Below are positions 25,604 through 36,200 of a stretch of DNA of 64,000 nt, one piece after another; position 1 is the first letter of the stretch; each line of letters starts with the position of its first letter. Both the position numbers and the translations under genes were made by a program. The notes under the pieces were generated by a model. That model had not been told where the DNA came from. It did not search any database and saw only the letters and a list, made by a program, of their open reading frames with translations. The stretch comes from Halobacteriovoraceae bacterium (lineage in GTDB: Bacteria > Bdellovibrionota > Bacteriovoracia > Bacteriovoracales > Bacteriovoracaceae): NCBI GenBank assembly GCA_020635135.1, contig JACKAJ010000016.1, positions 806,001-870,000 on the forward strand, read 5' to 3'.

Positions 25604-28600
25604 ATGAAAAAACGATTTCTCTTCATACTCTTATTGGTAGGATCTTGTACACTGACAAGGTCCTACCAACCTCAACTCTCCTCTAATCTTAAGAAATTTT
25701 ACTACCGCTCAATCGCTGGCCTTTCAAAGATTGAAACTTTTGAAAACTACACTATTGAAGAAAAAAATTACATCATCAATCAATACTTCGAAGATCTCTT
25801 TAAAGGAGATTCCGAAAACTACACCTACCAGGAATTTAAAGAAAATATAAAGAGTGATCCCAAACCTGCGGATGTCACACTAGGTACTAGTAAATACCCT
25901 AGTCCGATCAAAACTATGTACAACATGATGAAAGATAAGGTTTATAGCTGGTTTACAACTCCAGAAGAACCCAAATCTTCAGAAGACAAAATTAAACACT
26001 TTCAAAAAATTTTCAATAATCTTTTTGAACTTTTTGTTCTCGCAAAATTGGATTTTCTCCAGCACTACAATGTCCCAGATGATGAAAGTTTTGAAGAAGT
26101 GGCTCCTTTTGAAATTCACTATATTGGAAATCTTCAAAAACTCCACAAGCTCTATCATTTTCTGGCCCTAAGCACTGATGATCTCCATGAATACTCTTGG
26201 GATAAGCTCAATGCGCTCTCTCTCATTCTACCGCGCGATCATTTTCACGCGATAGAAGATAAAATTGGCGTGGTTGGGGCTCAAATATCCCCTCCTGTCG
26301 ATGTGTCCAACACACTTTTGCGAGGGATGTCTGTCAACGGTAAGCAGCCTTTAAGAGAGTACTATGGCAATGAAATGATCTCTCGGTACTCTAAACACTT
26401 TATGGGCATACGAAGCCACGATATCTTAAAAAATTCTGAGAATTTTTCTTATTTCCAAAAAAAACTATCGCTTGAAAATACCAAACAATATTTTAGAAAA
26501 GATTTAGTGGAAGCGGGAATTGGAGCAGAGGAAAAATTCTTCATTGAGTATCAAAATCTCAGCAAGCCAGTGAATCTCGAAGAATTCGCTCAAGTGACTC
26601 AGCTTTTAGCAGTTCGCGAGGTGATGATAAACTCCTGGGCCGTCCAGCGCTTTCAAGAAGATCGCAATTTTTCAAGCTATGCCTATGATTGTGCTAAAGG
26701 AGCCTTGAGCTTCCGCGGTCCCACCGATCGCAACCTGGATCAAGCCTACTACAATAAAGAACTCTGGCTCAGTGATTTTCACTACAAAGTTCTTCCCAAA
26801 ATTGTCGAAGACGCCATCCAAATCGTCACAACAACTCCCCTTCTTGGTAAAGACAACCAATACGAAACGATGATCAACGAACTGGTCTCCCCTCAAGGAA
26901 AAAATGCCCAGCTTCGCGATTACATGGCGACCTGGCTTGAAGCAGATGTCGAGAGCATGAACGCGGAAGAAAGAAATCAATTTAGCCGCGAACTCTTTGA
27001 TCTGGCCAGTGTCAAGGACACTGAAGCGAGAGTGGTCGCGACGGCCTTTCTCAAATCTTCTCTTGATCCGGAACGCATGAAGGAAACTGAAGATCACTAT
27101 GTGATTTCGGAAATCCCTCGACTCTCTGAGCTCTTTCAACTCTACGACAGTCAATCACCAGAGTATATTGCAAGTATCATGGCCATCACCAGTGCCCACT
27201 ATCGAATTCAAGGGATCATGCACACTCTGGCCGAGCCCATTTTTTCAAGTGGGATGATTTTTGATAGTGAAAAAGATCTGTTTCGCCAAGAAATTTACAA
27301 TCTCATCTCACCCTATCGCCGCATCTATATTCGCGATGTGACTGCGAAGATTATCGAAAAAACGCGCAAATACTTCTCCAAAGAATACCAAGCCCAAGAA
27401 TTTCGCAAACAAAAAATTGAGCATATAAAGTCCTACTTGAGAGACCAAGAATATTTAAGGGCCATGTACGTCAACAAAAAATTCAGTGAAGGAAAAAGCA
27501 CTCATTTCTACGACGATAAAAATTATATTTCAGCCAAGAACCAGTTAAGTTTCGATGATCCCAATGCCCTGGCCTTTGTGCTCCATCGCCTCTCGAACGC
27601 TCCTCAGTTTTCAGGGATTGGCTACTCCATCCTCTATAATCAAAAAATTGGCGATGTTCTGCGCGATTACATCAAAGACGTTCGTGAAAAATATGTGGAA
27701 AAAATTGAAGCCATTGCTAAAAAGAAAAAGAAAAATATAACCAATGAAGATAGGGCCCAAGCGATGTGGAGGGCCATTCGCTCTGTTTCAGTGGAATACT
27801 TTAAACGCTATCCTTATTCAGAAGATAAGCTTAAAGATTTTCATCGCCGAAATATAGAGTTGATGCCTTTTGTTGGAACGAGAGAGTACTACAACAGCCA
27901 GGTTTCCCAAATTGTAAAAGACATTAACCCTTTAGATGTGGATGAATACAATCAGCTCAAAGAGACGACTGAACAGCAAATGACCATGCAGTCTCTTATG
28001 AACCCTGATCTTAAAAAATATTCTGAAATTAATGAGCAAGATAAAATCAATGCCCAACTCTTCCCTCACAATGATGTGGATAATATTCTCACGAGCTATG
28101 TGAACGATCTCGACTCTCAAATGCGCTTAGGAGTTAAGCCCCAAGAAGGTGAACGGCTTGTAACCTTCAACCCTAAAGCCAGCTATATGCGCAATACTCC
28201 CAATCAAGTCCTCTATGAATTTTTTAAGATGATGGGACAAAATGAAGAATCCCTTCGAAGTGAACAATTTGAAATTCCTCTGTCTTATTTTTCACGCCAA
28301 AACTTAATGCAACAATACCTCGCCGAATATAAATACTACAAACTCAAAGGTGAAGAGCCGCTTCTGAATGCCCATGTCCAAGTTACTACTCCCATTAAGA
28401 GATTTGTCTCTGCAGGATCAGGTGGAGGATTTACCTATGATTCATCCAAAACAGAGTCTGTTCCTTTTATTGAATATGTTGAAAAAGATTATTACGAACC
28501 TGAAACGGGAAAATCAAATTTTTCAACACTCGATAAAGATTTTGATAAACTCTTAAGCGACTCATCTCTCTTTCTCGAAAACGGAGAAGCACTGGAGAAA

Positions 28601-30451
28601 TTTTGTGAGTTTGATTACACCAACATTCACGATAGTAATGTTGATAAATATTTCTTTGCGAGAACGATTCATCTACGCGATATGATTATCGAGCACAATC
28701 GAAAAATTAAAAACGAAGCGAACTTAAGTAAAATCAACAAAAAGCTTATGAAAAAAGCCGATAAAAGCCTGTGGCTTGCCCGCAAGCTAGAAGATGTCGG
28801 AATGTACCTCATCTATGCCATCATTATTGGAGCAGCCATCTATGGTCTTGGAATCGGGCTAGGAGCTCTTGGACTCTTTCAAGGTTTTGTCACCAAACAA
28901 GCTGTCTCCTTCATGGGTAAAGTCATCATTAAAACTGCTATTACTCTTATCCCTGGGTTAAAAACAATTGTTGGTTCTTCAATTCTCCAAGGAGGAGGAA
29001 CTCTCTTTAGTATCTTTATGAGTTTGTTTTTTAACGGTGCCTTTTACATGCTCTCAGTTTTTCTCATACTCCACTCGACTATTCTCGTCCCTCCACGCAT
29101 TGAATTTCGCCAATCTATAACCACCGCTTCTTATCTTCGAGAGATAGGAATGACTAAAGAAATTTTGACCTTTGATGATTACAAAAGCGTGGAAGAGCTC
29201 ATCTCTGAGAAAAATGCCGATCTGTGGATGACTGTAGCCATGTTCTGGATGGATATCTATGGTCTCAAAGAGATTGAAGTGATGATGGCCAACACGGCTA
29301 AAATAACCCAAGCTCGCTTTGCTAAAAACTTTTTAAAATACAACGATATCCAACTTGGAATTAAACCCAATAAATACTATATCCCTCGAGAAGAATATTT
29401 TAAAGCTCGTCGTAAAACATTTGTTAACAACATAAAATATTATAAACAATATATTGATTCCCAATTAAAGCGCCTTCCAATGTGGCAAGATATCTCCGAT
29501 GATCTGATTGAAAACTCGGATGTCCTCGCTGTAAGGCTTGCTATAAAAGAAGGAAAATCAGCGATTCACACTCTCAGTGATCTCACTCATCTCACTGACG
29601 AAAGTAAACGGTTTTTAAACCTTCTTTTACAAGTCAATACGAAACTTGATTACAAAATTATTGGAAAATTGCGATCTAATAAAACGAAATTCAAAGCAGT
29701 CAAAGAACAACTCCTTAATTTTGCCGAGGCCCTCACTCGAGGAGAAAACCCAGAAGCTCTCTTTAAGCAATCAGAAGCTGTCCTCAATAAACTGGATCGC
29801 GATGCTGCTCGAATCTTCCGTGAACTGGTTGAATCTAGCGACTCCATCACTTCCCTAGAAAAATCGGGATCAATCTTTAATCCCCTTAAACAAAAATACC
29901 AACTCTATGCTACGGACTTTCTTGCCAAGTATCTGAACAAACCTGATCAATTGAAAGACTTAGGCACAAATATTAAGCGTATTATCAAGCGAGCAGATGA
30001 ATTTTATGGAACTCCCCAGGCCACTCAATGGTTTGAGGTGAGTAAAAACATCACAATTGGATCGAGGCAACACACCATTGCTAAAGGAACTAGTCATTTT
30101 TCAGATATTCAAACTTTGCTCGATATCAAAGCTAAAAATGAAAGAATTATTAAAAAGCTTCTCGACCCCAATGAAATGGGTAAGCTTCAGAATAATTTTG
30201 ATTTGGTCTATGACAACTGGGTCAGACTTATGAAGGCCTCAAACCCTAAATCTAAAGTCAACTATCTCGATGAAGTTATGAAGGCCATGAGCAATGAAGG
30301 TCTTCCCGATCAACTCCATAAATTTGTTTATGAATACCTCTTTAAGGACCAAAGCACTCTCAGTGAAGTCAGTATGAAAGTTGACGAGGCCATCAAGCTT
30401 AAACAAGGATTCAAAAAGCTCGTAGACACTTCGGCTAAAAGCGTCAAATAG
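25604..30451 (+). CDS. Very large exported lipoprotein (1615 aa), unknown function
   Basis: The N-terminus MKKRFLFILLLVGSCTLTRS carries a lipobox (VGSC). The remaining chain is hydrophilic, rich in Lys, Glu, Tyr and Phe, until two or three hydrophobic segments around residues 1065-1160 (YLIYAIIIGAAIYGLGIG, then FLILHSTILVPP), which would place this part in or across a membrane. The last ~450 residues are again soluble and helical. A Gly-rich patch (VSAGSGGGFTYDSS) lies near residue 930. I see no catalytic motif or known domain. Directly coupled to the upstream lipoprotein gene. Length and lack of homology by eye suggest a lineage-specific surface or secretion-related protein. Confidence 0.7.
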   Translation: MKKRFLFILLLVGSCTLTRSYQPQLSSNLKKFYYRSIAGLSKIETFENYTIEEKNYIINQYFEDLFKGDSENYTYQEFKENIKSDPKPADVTLGTSKYPSPIKTMYNMMKDKVYSWFTTPEEPKSSEDKIKHFQKIFNNLFELFVLAKLDFLQHYNVPDDESFEEVAPFEIHYIGNLQKLHKLYHFLALSTDDLHEYSWDKLNALSLILPRDHFHAIEDKIGVVGAQISPPVDVSNTLLRGMSVNGKQPLREYYGNEMISRYSKHFMGIRSHDILKNSENFSYFQKKLSLENTKQYFRKDLVEAGIGAEEKFFIEYQNLSKPVNLEEFAQVTQLLAVREVMINSWAVQRFQEDRNFSSYAYDCAKGALSFRGPTDRNLDQAYYNKELWLSDFHYKVLPKIVEDAIQIVTTTPLLGKDNQYETMINELVSPQGKNAQLRDYMATWLEADVESMNAEERNQFSRELFDLASVKDTEARVVATAFLKSSLDPERMKETEDHYVISEIPRLSELFQLYDSQSPEYIASIMAITSAHYRIQGIMHTLAEPIFSSGMIFDSEKDLFRQEIYNLISPYRRIYIRDVTAKIIEKTRKYFSKEYQAQEFRKQKIEHIKSYLRDQEYLRAMYVNKKFSEGKSTHFYDDKNYISAKNQLSFDDPNALAFVLHRLSNAPQFSGIGYSILYNQKIGDVLRDYIKDVREKYVEKIEAIAKKKKKNITNEDRAQAMWRAIRSVSVEYFKRYPYSEDKLKDFHRRNIELMPFVGTREYYNSQVSQIVKDINPLDVDEYNQLKETTEQQMTMQSLMNPDLKKYSEINEQDKINAQLFPHNDVDNILTSYVNDLDSQMRLGVKPQEGERLVTFNPKASYMRNTPNQVLYEFFKMMGQNEESLRSEQFEIPLSYFSRQNLMQQYLAEYKYYKLKGEEPLLNAHVQVTTPIKRFVSAGSGGGFTYDSSKTESVPFIEYVEKDYYEPETGKSNFSTLDKDFDKLLSDSSLFLENGEALEKFCEFDYTNIHDSNVDKYFFARTIHLRDMIIEHNRKIKNEANLSKINKKLMKKADKSLWLARKLEDVGMYLIYAIIIGAAIYGLGIGLGALGLFQGFVTKQAVSFMGKVIIKTAITLIPGLKTIVGSSILQGGGTLFSIFMSLFFNGAFYMLSVFLILHSTILVPPRIEFRQSITTASYLREIGMTKEILTFDDYKSVEELISEKNADLWMTVAMFWMDIYGLKEIEVMMANTAKITQARFAKNFLKYNDIQLGIKPNKYYIPREEYFKARRKTFVNNIKYYKQYIDSQLKRLPMWQDISDDLIENSDVLAVRLAIKEGKSAIHTLSDLTHLTDESKRFLNLLLQVNTKLDYKIIGKLRSNKTKFKAVKEQLLNFAEALTRGENPEALFKQSEAVLNKLDRDAARIFRELVESSDSITSLEKSGSIFNPLKQKYQLYATDFLAKYLNKPDQLKDLGTNIKRIIKRADEFYGTPQATQWFEVSKNITIGSRQHTIAKGTSHFSDIQTLLDIKAKNERIIKKLLDPNEMGKLQNNFDLVYDNWVRLMKASNPKSKVNYLDEVMKAMSNEGLPDQLHKFVYEYLFKDQSTLSEVSMKVDEAIKLKQGFKKLVDTSAKSVK

Positions 30452-30505
30452 TGCTACCCAACGCATAATTACACACTTAAAAACATCCGTTTTAATATTC
30501 CCGAT

Positions 30506-31705
30506 ATGAAAAAAATTATTTTGTTTTTTGCTATGTGTTCCATGGCTCTCCAAACTTTTGCTAACAATCCCAAAGGCTTTGCCCTCAAAGTAATGGTTCG
30601 CGCCGGACCTGAAGATGGCTACCACCTTCCTCCGCTTTCGCAGTTTTCCCAGAGCTTTCACTTAAATGATGACAACCAATTACTCTATTTTGTTTCCTGG
30701 CCTGGAACTGAAAAGCCTCAGGAACTTTACTACCAAAAGGCGACATCGACACCCACCAGTTTTTTTCATCTCAAAGATAACGTTCAAATAAGAAAAGCTT
30801 TATTCTCAGCACTTTCAGGGTATTTAATTTTCACTGAAAATGATTCCAATAAAACAGAGTTGATTTACGTTGAATCACAGATGAAACAACGTCGCGTGCT
30901 TCCCATATCTAAAAATTATGAAATGACCCAAATTCTCGACGCCCAATACTTCAAGGACAAAACACTTTTGGCCAGAAGCCTTGATGTCGACGGTACCACT
31001 CACATTATCAAAGTTATCAATGATGAAGAAACTGCCCAGAAAATTATCTCTGAAGGACAAGTTCTCTTTGATCAAACCATAAAACTCATCTCTCCCATAC
31101 ACTTTAATGAAAATAAATCGCTCATCACCCTTGTCCACTTCGAAGAGTCGCAAGAACAAAAGCCCCAAAGTCTCATTAAAATTAGTGGTGACGAAGATAA
31201 AATTCAAACAATCGTTTCCAATAAGGCCCTCAATCCCAAGTCACCTTTTATTAATATTGAATGGGCCATGGATATCAACAACAATGAGGCCATCGCTTTT
31301 ATTGGACGAACTGATGCGGGGAAATTTATCTTTCGCTTCCTCGATAATAAGCTCACTGAAATAGCTCAACTAAATCAAATACAATCCCAATTCACTGCCG
31401 GCCCACGGCTCGATGACAACAATAATGTCATCTTTCGCTCTATGAACGATACAGGTATTGAAACTCTCTATGTTTCTAATGGAGAAAAAACTCAGAAAAT
31501 TATTGAAGTCGGTGAAAGAATTAAAACTGACGCCGGCATGGCCACTGTTAAAGCTTTGGTTGGCGATCATGAAGTCAACTCAGATGGCAATGTGCTCGTT
31601 AAAGCTCAAGTGGAGAGAATTGATTATCTTGGAATGCCAGTTTTGGATACTGTCTTGATACTGGTTTTTGATACCCCATCATTATTAAAGCAAACTGATG
31701 TTTAA
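30506..31705 (+). CDS. Exported repeat protein, possibly beta-propeller-like
   Basis: The signal peptide MKKIILFFAMCSMALQTFA is followed by about 380 residues with loosely repeated motifs such as NxxxxxFxS and NNNVIFRSMNDTGIETLYV, and VNSDGNVLVKAQV. Similar NxxGxVxF-type repeats occur in exported proteins predicted to form beta-propellers. The pattern is degenerate, so this is a weak structural guess. It overlaps the next gene by eight bases. No enzymatic motif was found. Confidence 0.55.
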   Translation: MKKIILFFAMCSMALQTFANNPKGFALKVMVRAGPEDGYHLPPLSQFSQSFHLNDDNQLLYFVSWPGTEKPQELYYQKATSTPTSFFHLKDNVQIRKALFSALSGYLIFTENDSNKTELIYVESQMKQRRVLPISKNYEMTQILDAQYFKDKTLLARSLDVDGTTHIIKVINDEETAQKIISEGQVLFDQTIKLISPIHFNENKSLITLVHFEESQEQKPQSLIKISGDEDKIQTIVSNKALNPKSPFINIEWAMDINNNEAIAFIGRTDAGKFIFRFLDNKLTEIAQLNQIQSQFTAGPRLDDNNNVIFRSMNDTGIETLYVSNGEKTQKIIEVGERIKTDAGMATVKALVGDHEVNSDGNVLVKAQVERIDYLGMPVLDTVLILVFDTPSLLKQTDV

Positions 31706-32981
31706 AGGTTATCTTTTAAAGCGCCGCTTTTATTCCATATTTAACACTCAATTTCTCAATGCCTTTAATGACAACGTTCTTAAAAATTCCCTTATACTTT
31801 TGATTGCTTATCAGAATTACACACTCTTTAATTTTGACCCCAAACAAATGATATCCATTGCTAGTTTTTTATTCACACTTCCCTTTTTTCTATTTTCACC
31901 TCATGCAGGCTATCTCTCAGACAAGCATTCTAAATCGCGAGTCGTTCAAACCATCAAAGCAGTCGAAATTCTCATCATGTTTTGTGCCCTAGTAGCCTTT
32001 TACTTTGAAAATATGCTGGCCTTAATTGTGGTTCTCTTTTTTATGGGAGCTCAATCCGCTTTTTTTGGCCCAGCAAAACTCAGTATTCTCCCAGAGCTCT
32101 TAGAACCTGAAGAATTACTGGGAGCCAATTCGATGTTCACTACAGGAACCTATCTCGCCATTTTAATGGGAACTGCGGTAGGAGGGGTTGCCGTCAGTAA
32201 GTTTGGAGAAACTCCCTACAAGATTGGAATTGTCGTTCTCACGCTCGCCATTTTGGGATTTCTTTCAAGCCTCCAAATTCCCAAACTCGATCGAGTTAAA
32301 AATAACAATACTGCTCCCAGAAAAAATATTATCGCGGCCATAAAATCCAATATGGCCATCGCTTTTGCCCACCAGCACTTGCGCTACCCCATTGCCCTCA
32401 CCGGTTGGTTGTGGTTTTTTGGAAGTTATTACTTGATCGTCATCCCCAATCTCGCTAAAGACTATATGGGTGCTGGGGAAGGAGTGGCCACCATGCTAAT
32501 GGCCTGTATCTCAGTTGGAATTGCCTTTGGATCATCATTATGCACACTCTTGCATCGATTGATTAGAAATTATCACATCATTGTTCTGATTGGGATTTGG
32601 GGAATGTTTATCACCAACACAATTAATTTTTTGATTTATTGGAATAAAGGCATCCACACCGAAGAGCTCATGAGCATTGCTGCCTTTTTTTCAAACACGA
32701 ATTCTTATTTTATCTTTTTTAATTTTTTTATCATGGCCGCAGCGGGTGGGTTATTTATTGTCCCCATCCAAACATATATTCAGCATGCAGCGCCCGACGA
32801 AATACGTTCACAAGTCATTTCTTCAGGCAACATCCTTCAATCAGCGCTTATTCTCTTAGCTTCTCTAATACTTTTTGTGTTTTTTAAATTTGGAGTCACC
32901 ATCCCTCAAACCCTCTTGGTGCTTGCCGTTTTCAATGTCTTTTTGCTAGTAATTTACCTTCGAAATAAGCTCACCATCTAG
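31698..32981 (+). CDS. MFS transporter, LplT-like
   Basis: A 427-residue protein with about twelve membrane segments. The N-terminus (FNTQFLNAFNDNVLKNSLILL) and the loop LSDKHSKSRVVQTIKAVEI, FFGPAKLSILPELL, with GANSMFTTGTYLAILMGTAVGG, match the lysophospholipid transporter LplT and the MFS domain of Aas-type fusions. Members flip lysophospholipids from the periplasm inwards for re-acylation. No acyltransferase is fused or adjacent here. It overlaps the upstream exported-protein gene by eight bases. Confidence 0.78.
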   Translation: MFKGYLLKRRFYSIFNTQFLNAFNDNVLKNSLILLIAYQNYTLFNFDPKQMISIASFLFTLPFFLFSPHAGYLSDKHSKSRVVQTIKAVEILIMFCALVAFYFENMLALIVVLFFMGAQSAFFGPAKLSILPELLEPEELLGANSMFTTGTYLAILMGTAVGGVAVSKFGETPYKIGIVVLTLAILGFLSSLQIPKLDRVKNNNTAPRKNIIAAIKSNMAIAFAHQHLRYPIALTGWLWFFGSYYLIVIPNLAKDYMGAGEGVATMLMACISVGIAFGSSLCTLLHRLIRNYHIIVLIGIWGMFITNTINFLIYWNKGIHTEELMSIAAFFSNTNSYFIFFNFFIMAAAGGLFIVPIQTYIQHAAPDEIRSQVISSGNILQSALILLASLILFVFFKFGVTIPQTLLVLAVFNVFLLVIYLRNKLTI

Positions 32982-33083
32982 AGCCTACCCCAAAACGACT
33001 ACATGCATCAGGATTTTTTTCACTCTGCCTGAGTTTCAATTGCTCAAAACCCCTCTATTTGATAGGAAAGTTAAGGCGTTTTC

Positions 33084-33268
33084 TAGGGCGTGTCCTCATT
33101 TCAAATTTTGAAGCGAGAAGTTTAGTTTTCAAGCTAGAGGAGTAGTTGAGGAGCGAATTTTTGAGGCTTAGCTAGGGCTTAAGTCGCAGAAAATTCGATG
33201 ACGAAAATGCTTCTATCGCGAAGAAAAATAGACTTTGCAGCCAGAATTTGAAATGAGGACACGCCCTA
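33084..33268. mobile_element. MITE-like element with 24-bp terminal inverted repeats
   Basis: Bases 33084-33107 and 33245-33268 are perfect inverted repeats (24 bp) that begin TAGGGCGTGTCCTCATTTC. Both ends start with TA, so a TA target duplication is possible, as seen with IS630/Tc1 or IS5/IS427-type elements. The internal 137 bases hold no protein-coding frame of note. It occupies most of the 307-base gap 32982-33288; the rest of that gap shows nothing else. It ends 10 bases before the ribosome-binding site of the 1090-residue exported protein. No transposase or second copy is visible in the window. Confidence 0.65.
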
Positions 33269-33288
33269 AGTTAGTCTCGAGGAAAAGT

Positions 33289-36200
33289 GTGCGAAATTTA
33301 TTCATTTTTTTTATTTTTCAAGTTCTCATTTTTGAGACTGCACTGGCCCAGCAGCAATATCGCCTAGAAGGAGGAATCCCTTTAAGTTTTGGCGGTGAAG
33401 TGGCCAGTGATTTGCTTGATCAAGATGGCCATCCTCTGAACTCCCCACTGCTGATTGAGAAAAAACTTTATGAATGGAATGGAGATTTTGATTTTTCTCT
33501 GCTTGATCCTGAAAAAAACTATTACTGGCAAAATGAGTATCAACTTCACTCGGACAATTCTGATTCTCTTCTCAACGCAGAAGACGATAAGATTAGGGTT
33601 TCCAATCTCAATACCGTAAAATTCATTGGCCACGATATTTCTGCTCTTGGGGAGGCCATCGCCATTGTTGAGAAAAATGGGATGCTCTATCGCATTCACT
33701 TTCGTCACGAAAACTATCAGACGCTCATGCTCAAAACGCTACTTCGAAAATTGGGCTACACCATCCCGGCCACAAAACGTATTAGTCGTTTGCGAGTTGA
33801 ATTTTCGAATCTCGATCAGAAAAAACTTTTTAATATTTATTATCAAAATCAGTTTGGTGATCAAGCCCCCCTGTGGATTCTCTCCCAACAGGATGAAGAG
33901 CCTAGCCTCTTAATTCAAGATATTGTCCTCACCAGTGATGAGAGCTCTGAAATTCCTAATCTCGCTCTCGCTCCACTACTCGATGACAAGGAAACTCATA
34001 AAAAAAGAATTTTTCGCTCTCTACTTGTCCCCTATGCAATTACCAACTTCAAAGGATTTATAAATCTCTTTGGTTGGACGGCAGCGACGGTGGAATCGGA
34101 AAATATTTTTCTCGATCATCACCAAGCCCCATCGTTTGGCGCCAGTGTTGAAGATCTCAAGTGGATCACCAGAAGAATTCAGAAATTTTCACGTGAAGAT
34201 TGGAAAGACGTTGTCAGTGCTACACAATTACCGGCCACAATTCAGAAAGTGCTCACAGAAAAACTCATTTCGCGCTTTAATTCTGTTGCCGATTATCTGA
34301 GTATCGATCTTCCTCTAGAAACTCCCAATTATAAAATTTCGCACACCAATGAATTGATTGAAGGAAAAGTGCTTCGCTGTGATTATCCCGGCTACGCCTT
34401 TGTCTTTTGTGGAGACGATCCCGAACCTCCGTTTAGTTCTAAAGACTTTTGGCCACTGCTCAAATCCAAAGCAGCGACCATGAGCTATAAGAGCGTCTTT
34501 GCTTTCCTCAATTCAAGGAAGTTCATGCGCACAGATTTTTCTAAAAACAACTCTGAGAATCTCAATCATATCATTTCCAAAGCTATACTGGATTTCGAAA
34601 ATACAGGAAAAGAAACCAATATTCTCAAAGAGTCTTGGGACTATAATTTTAAGCGATTTTTCTTAAGCGCGGATCGAAAACTGGTGGCCGGTCGCTACCA
34701 AGGTTCAGACCAGCTTTTAAGCCAGGTAGATTCAGTCACTATAAGTGCCGCAATCGGAAATTACCGAGCGACAACTGGCTATAACGATGCTTTTCATCCT
34801 AAAAACTTTTATCCCAATAATGGTGCAGGACCGGTCACCAATATTAAAACTAGTCCTGTGAGTTTACAAGCTGGAGGCTATCTCAATATTGTTTGGGCCC
34901 ACGTGACACCGGTTTATAGTATTAAAGACGCCAACAAACTTCTTCCTATTGAGCGCGCATTCTTACCTATTTTAAAAAGAGAGCGCGGGAATCTTTTTAA
35001 AGATATCGAAATAGAGTACCAAACGACTGAGGATGACAGCGAAAAAATTCAGCTTTTAAGAAATAAGGCCAATGAAAAACTGTTGGAACTCAAAGAAACT
35101 TTAAGAATTGGTGAATCTTTTATTGTTATGAAATCGCTCTCTGCTGGTGTTAACGCTCGGGTCAATGGCCAGTACAAAAAACTTGCAGAGCTAGAAGTGG
35201 GTGCCGGGAGTGATTATCAAGTTCTCGATCGCCTTCACTTGTACCGAGCAGGAGAGGATACCATCCACATCTATAAAAGCTTTGGAAATCTTTCCCACGT
35301 TCAAGTCGCCTCAGAACTTAGTAGTTTTTCTGTGCCCTACACTCGCTTTCACTTTCAAGGGATTCCCGATGGCACCGCCCATACTGATTTCTATAGCCTC
35401 AGAATTCCACCCAACGACCCCTTACTTATAGAGAAAGTCATTGCTTTGAGGCACATCCTCACTTCAGGTTCTCTTAAAGCCCTCAAAGAAGTTCTTGAAA
35501 AAGAAAAATACCGTTTTCAATATGAGTTTAATCAAAAGCTACAAAAGATTGGTGTTTTTTGGTTTAATTTCAATCGAATTAAATCGACTAATAGGATTTC
35601 AGTTTCTCACCCTCCTGGGAGTCAGAAAGAAAAAGCTGAAGAAAAACGTTTTCTTCGAAACTATTTCTCAAAAGTAAAAGGTAAGAACATTGCGAATTAT
35701 GGAGTTGAAATCTTAGAAAGTCTCTTGAGCAAGATCGCTAAAGTAGATATTAACTTAATTGAACCAGCTCTCAATCCCGGGTTTTCTTTTTCAGGCCAAG
35801 CAGAAAATGAAATCGCTATTTATGAAGCTGAACTCGATGAACAAGGTGACCCTCTCAAACAATTTGTTCACACTCAGTATGTCTTTAATGGTTGGAGCGC
35901 TACTCGTGAGAAATTTGATCGCTTTCTTTCAAAAGTAGAGAAACGCTACCACTATAACTTTTTTCCTCACAATGAATTGCAAGAAACTCAAAAAATGAAG
36001 CTCTATCATCTAGCCGTTCATTTGTATGTCTTTGATCAAGGGATCGAACACTTTACAAATTTAAGTGATCAAGAGATTGAAGATATTTATACTCGTTACC
36101 CCATTAATCAGGAGCACTTTTTAAGACAAGAATCTAAAATCAAAATTCAAAACCTCTCACATATCCTCGCCATGAAGAAGCAGTTCATTAAGCTTAAAAA

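Noticed and set aside
26672..27154. 160-codon open frame on the minus strand
   Set aside because: It lies entirely inside the 1615-aa lipoprotein gene on the opposite strand and has no start signal or recognisable protein features; a shadow frame.
33235..33288. Upstream in-frame start for the 1090-aa exported protein
   Set aside because: The 18 extra codons are encoded by the MITE end and would bury the signal peptide; GTG 33289 has a better ribosome-binding site.
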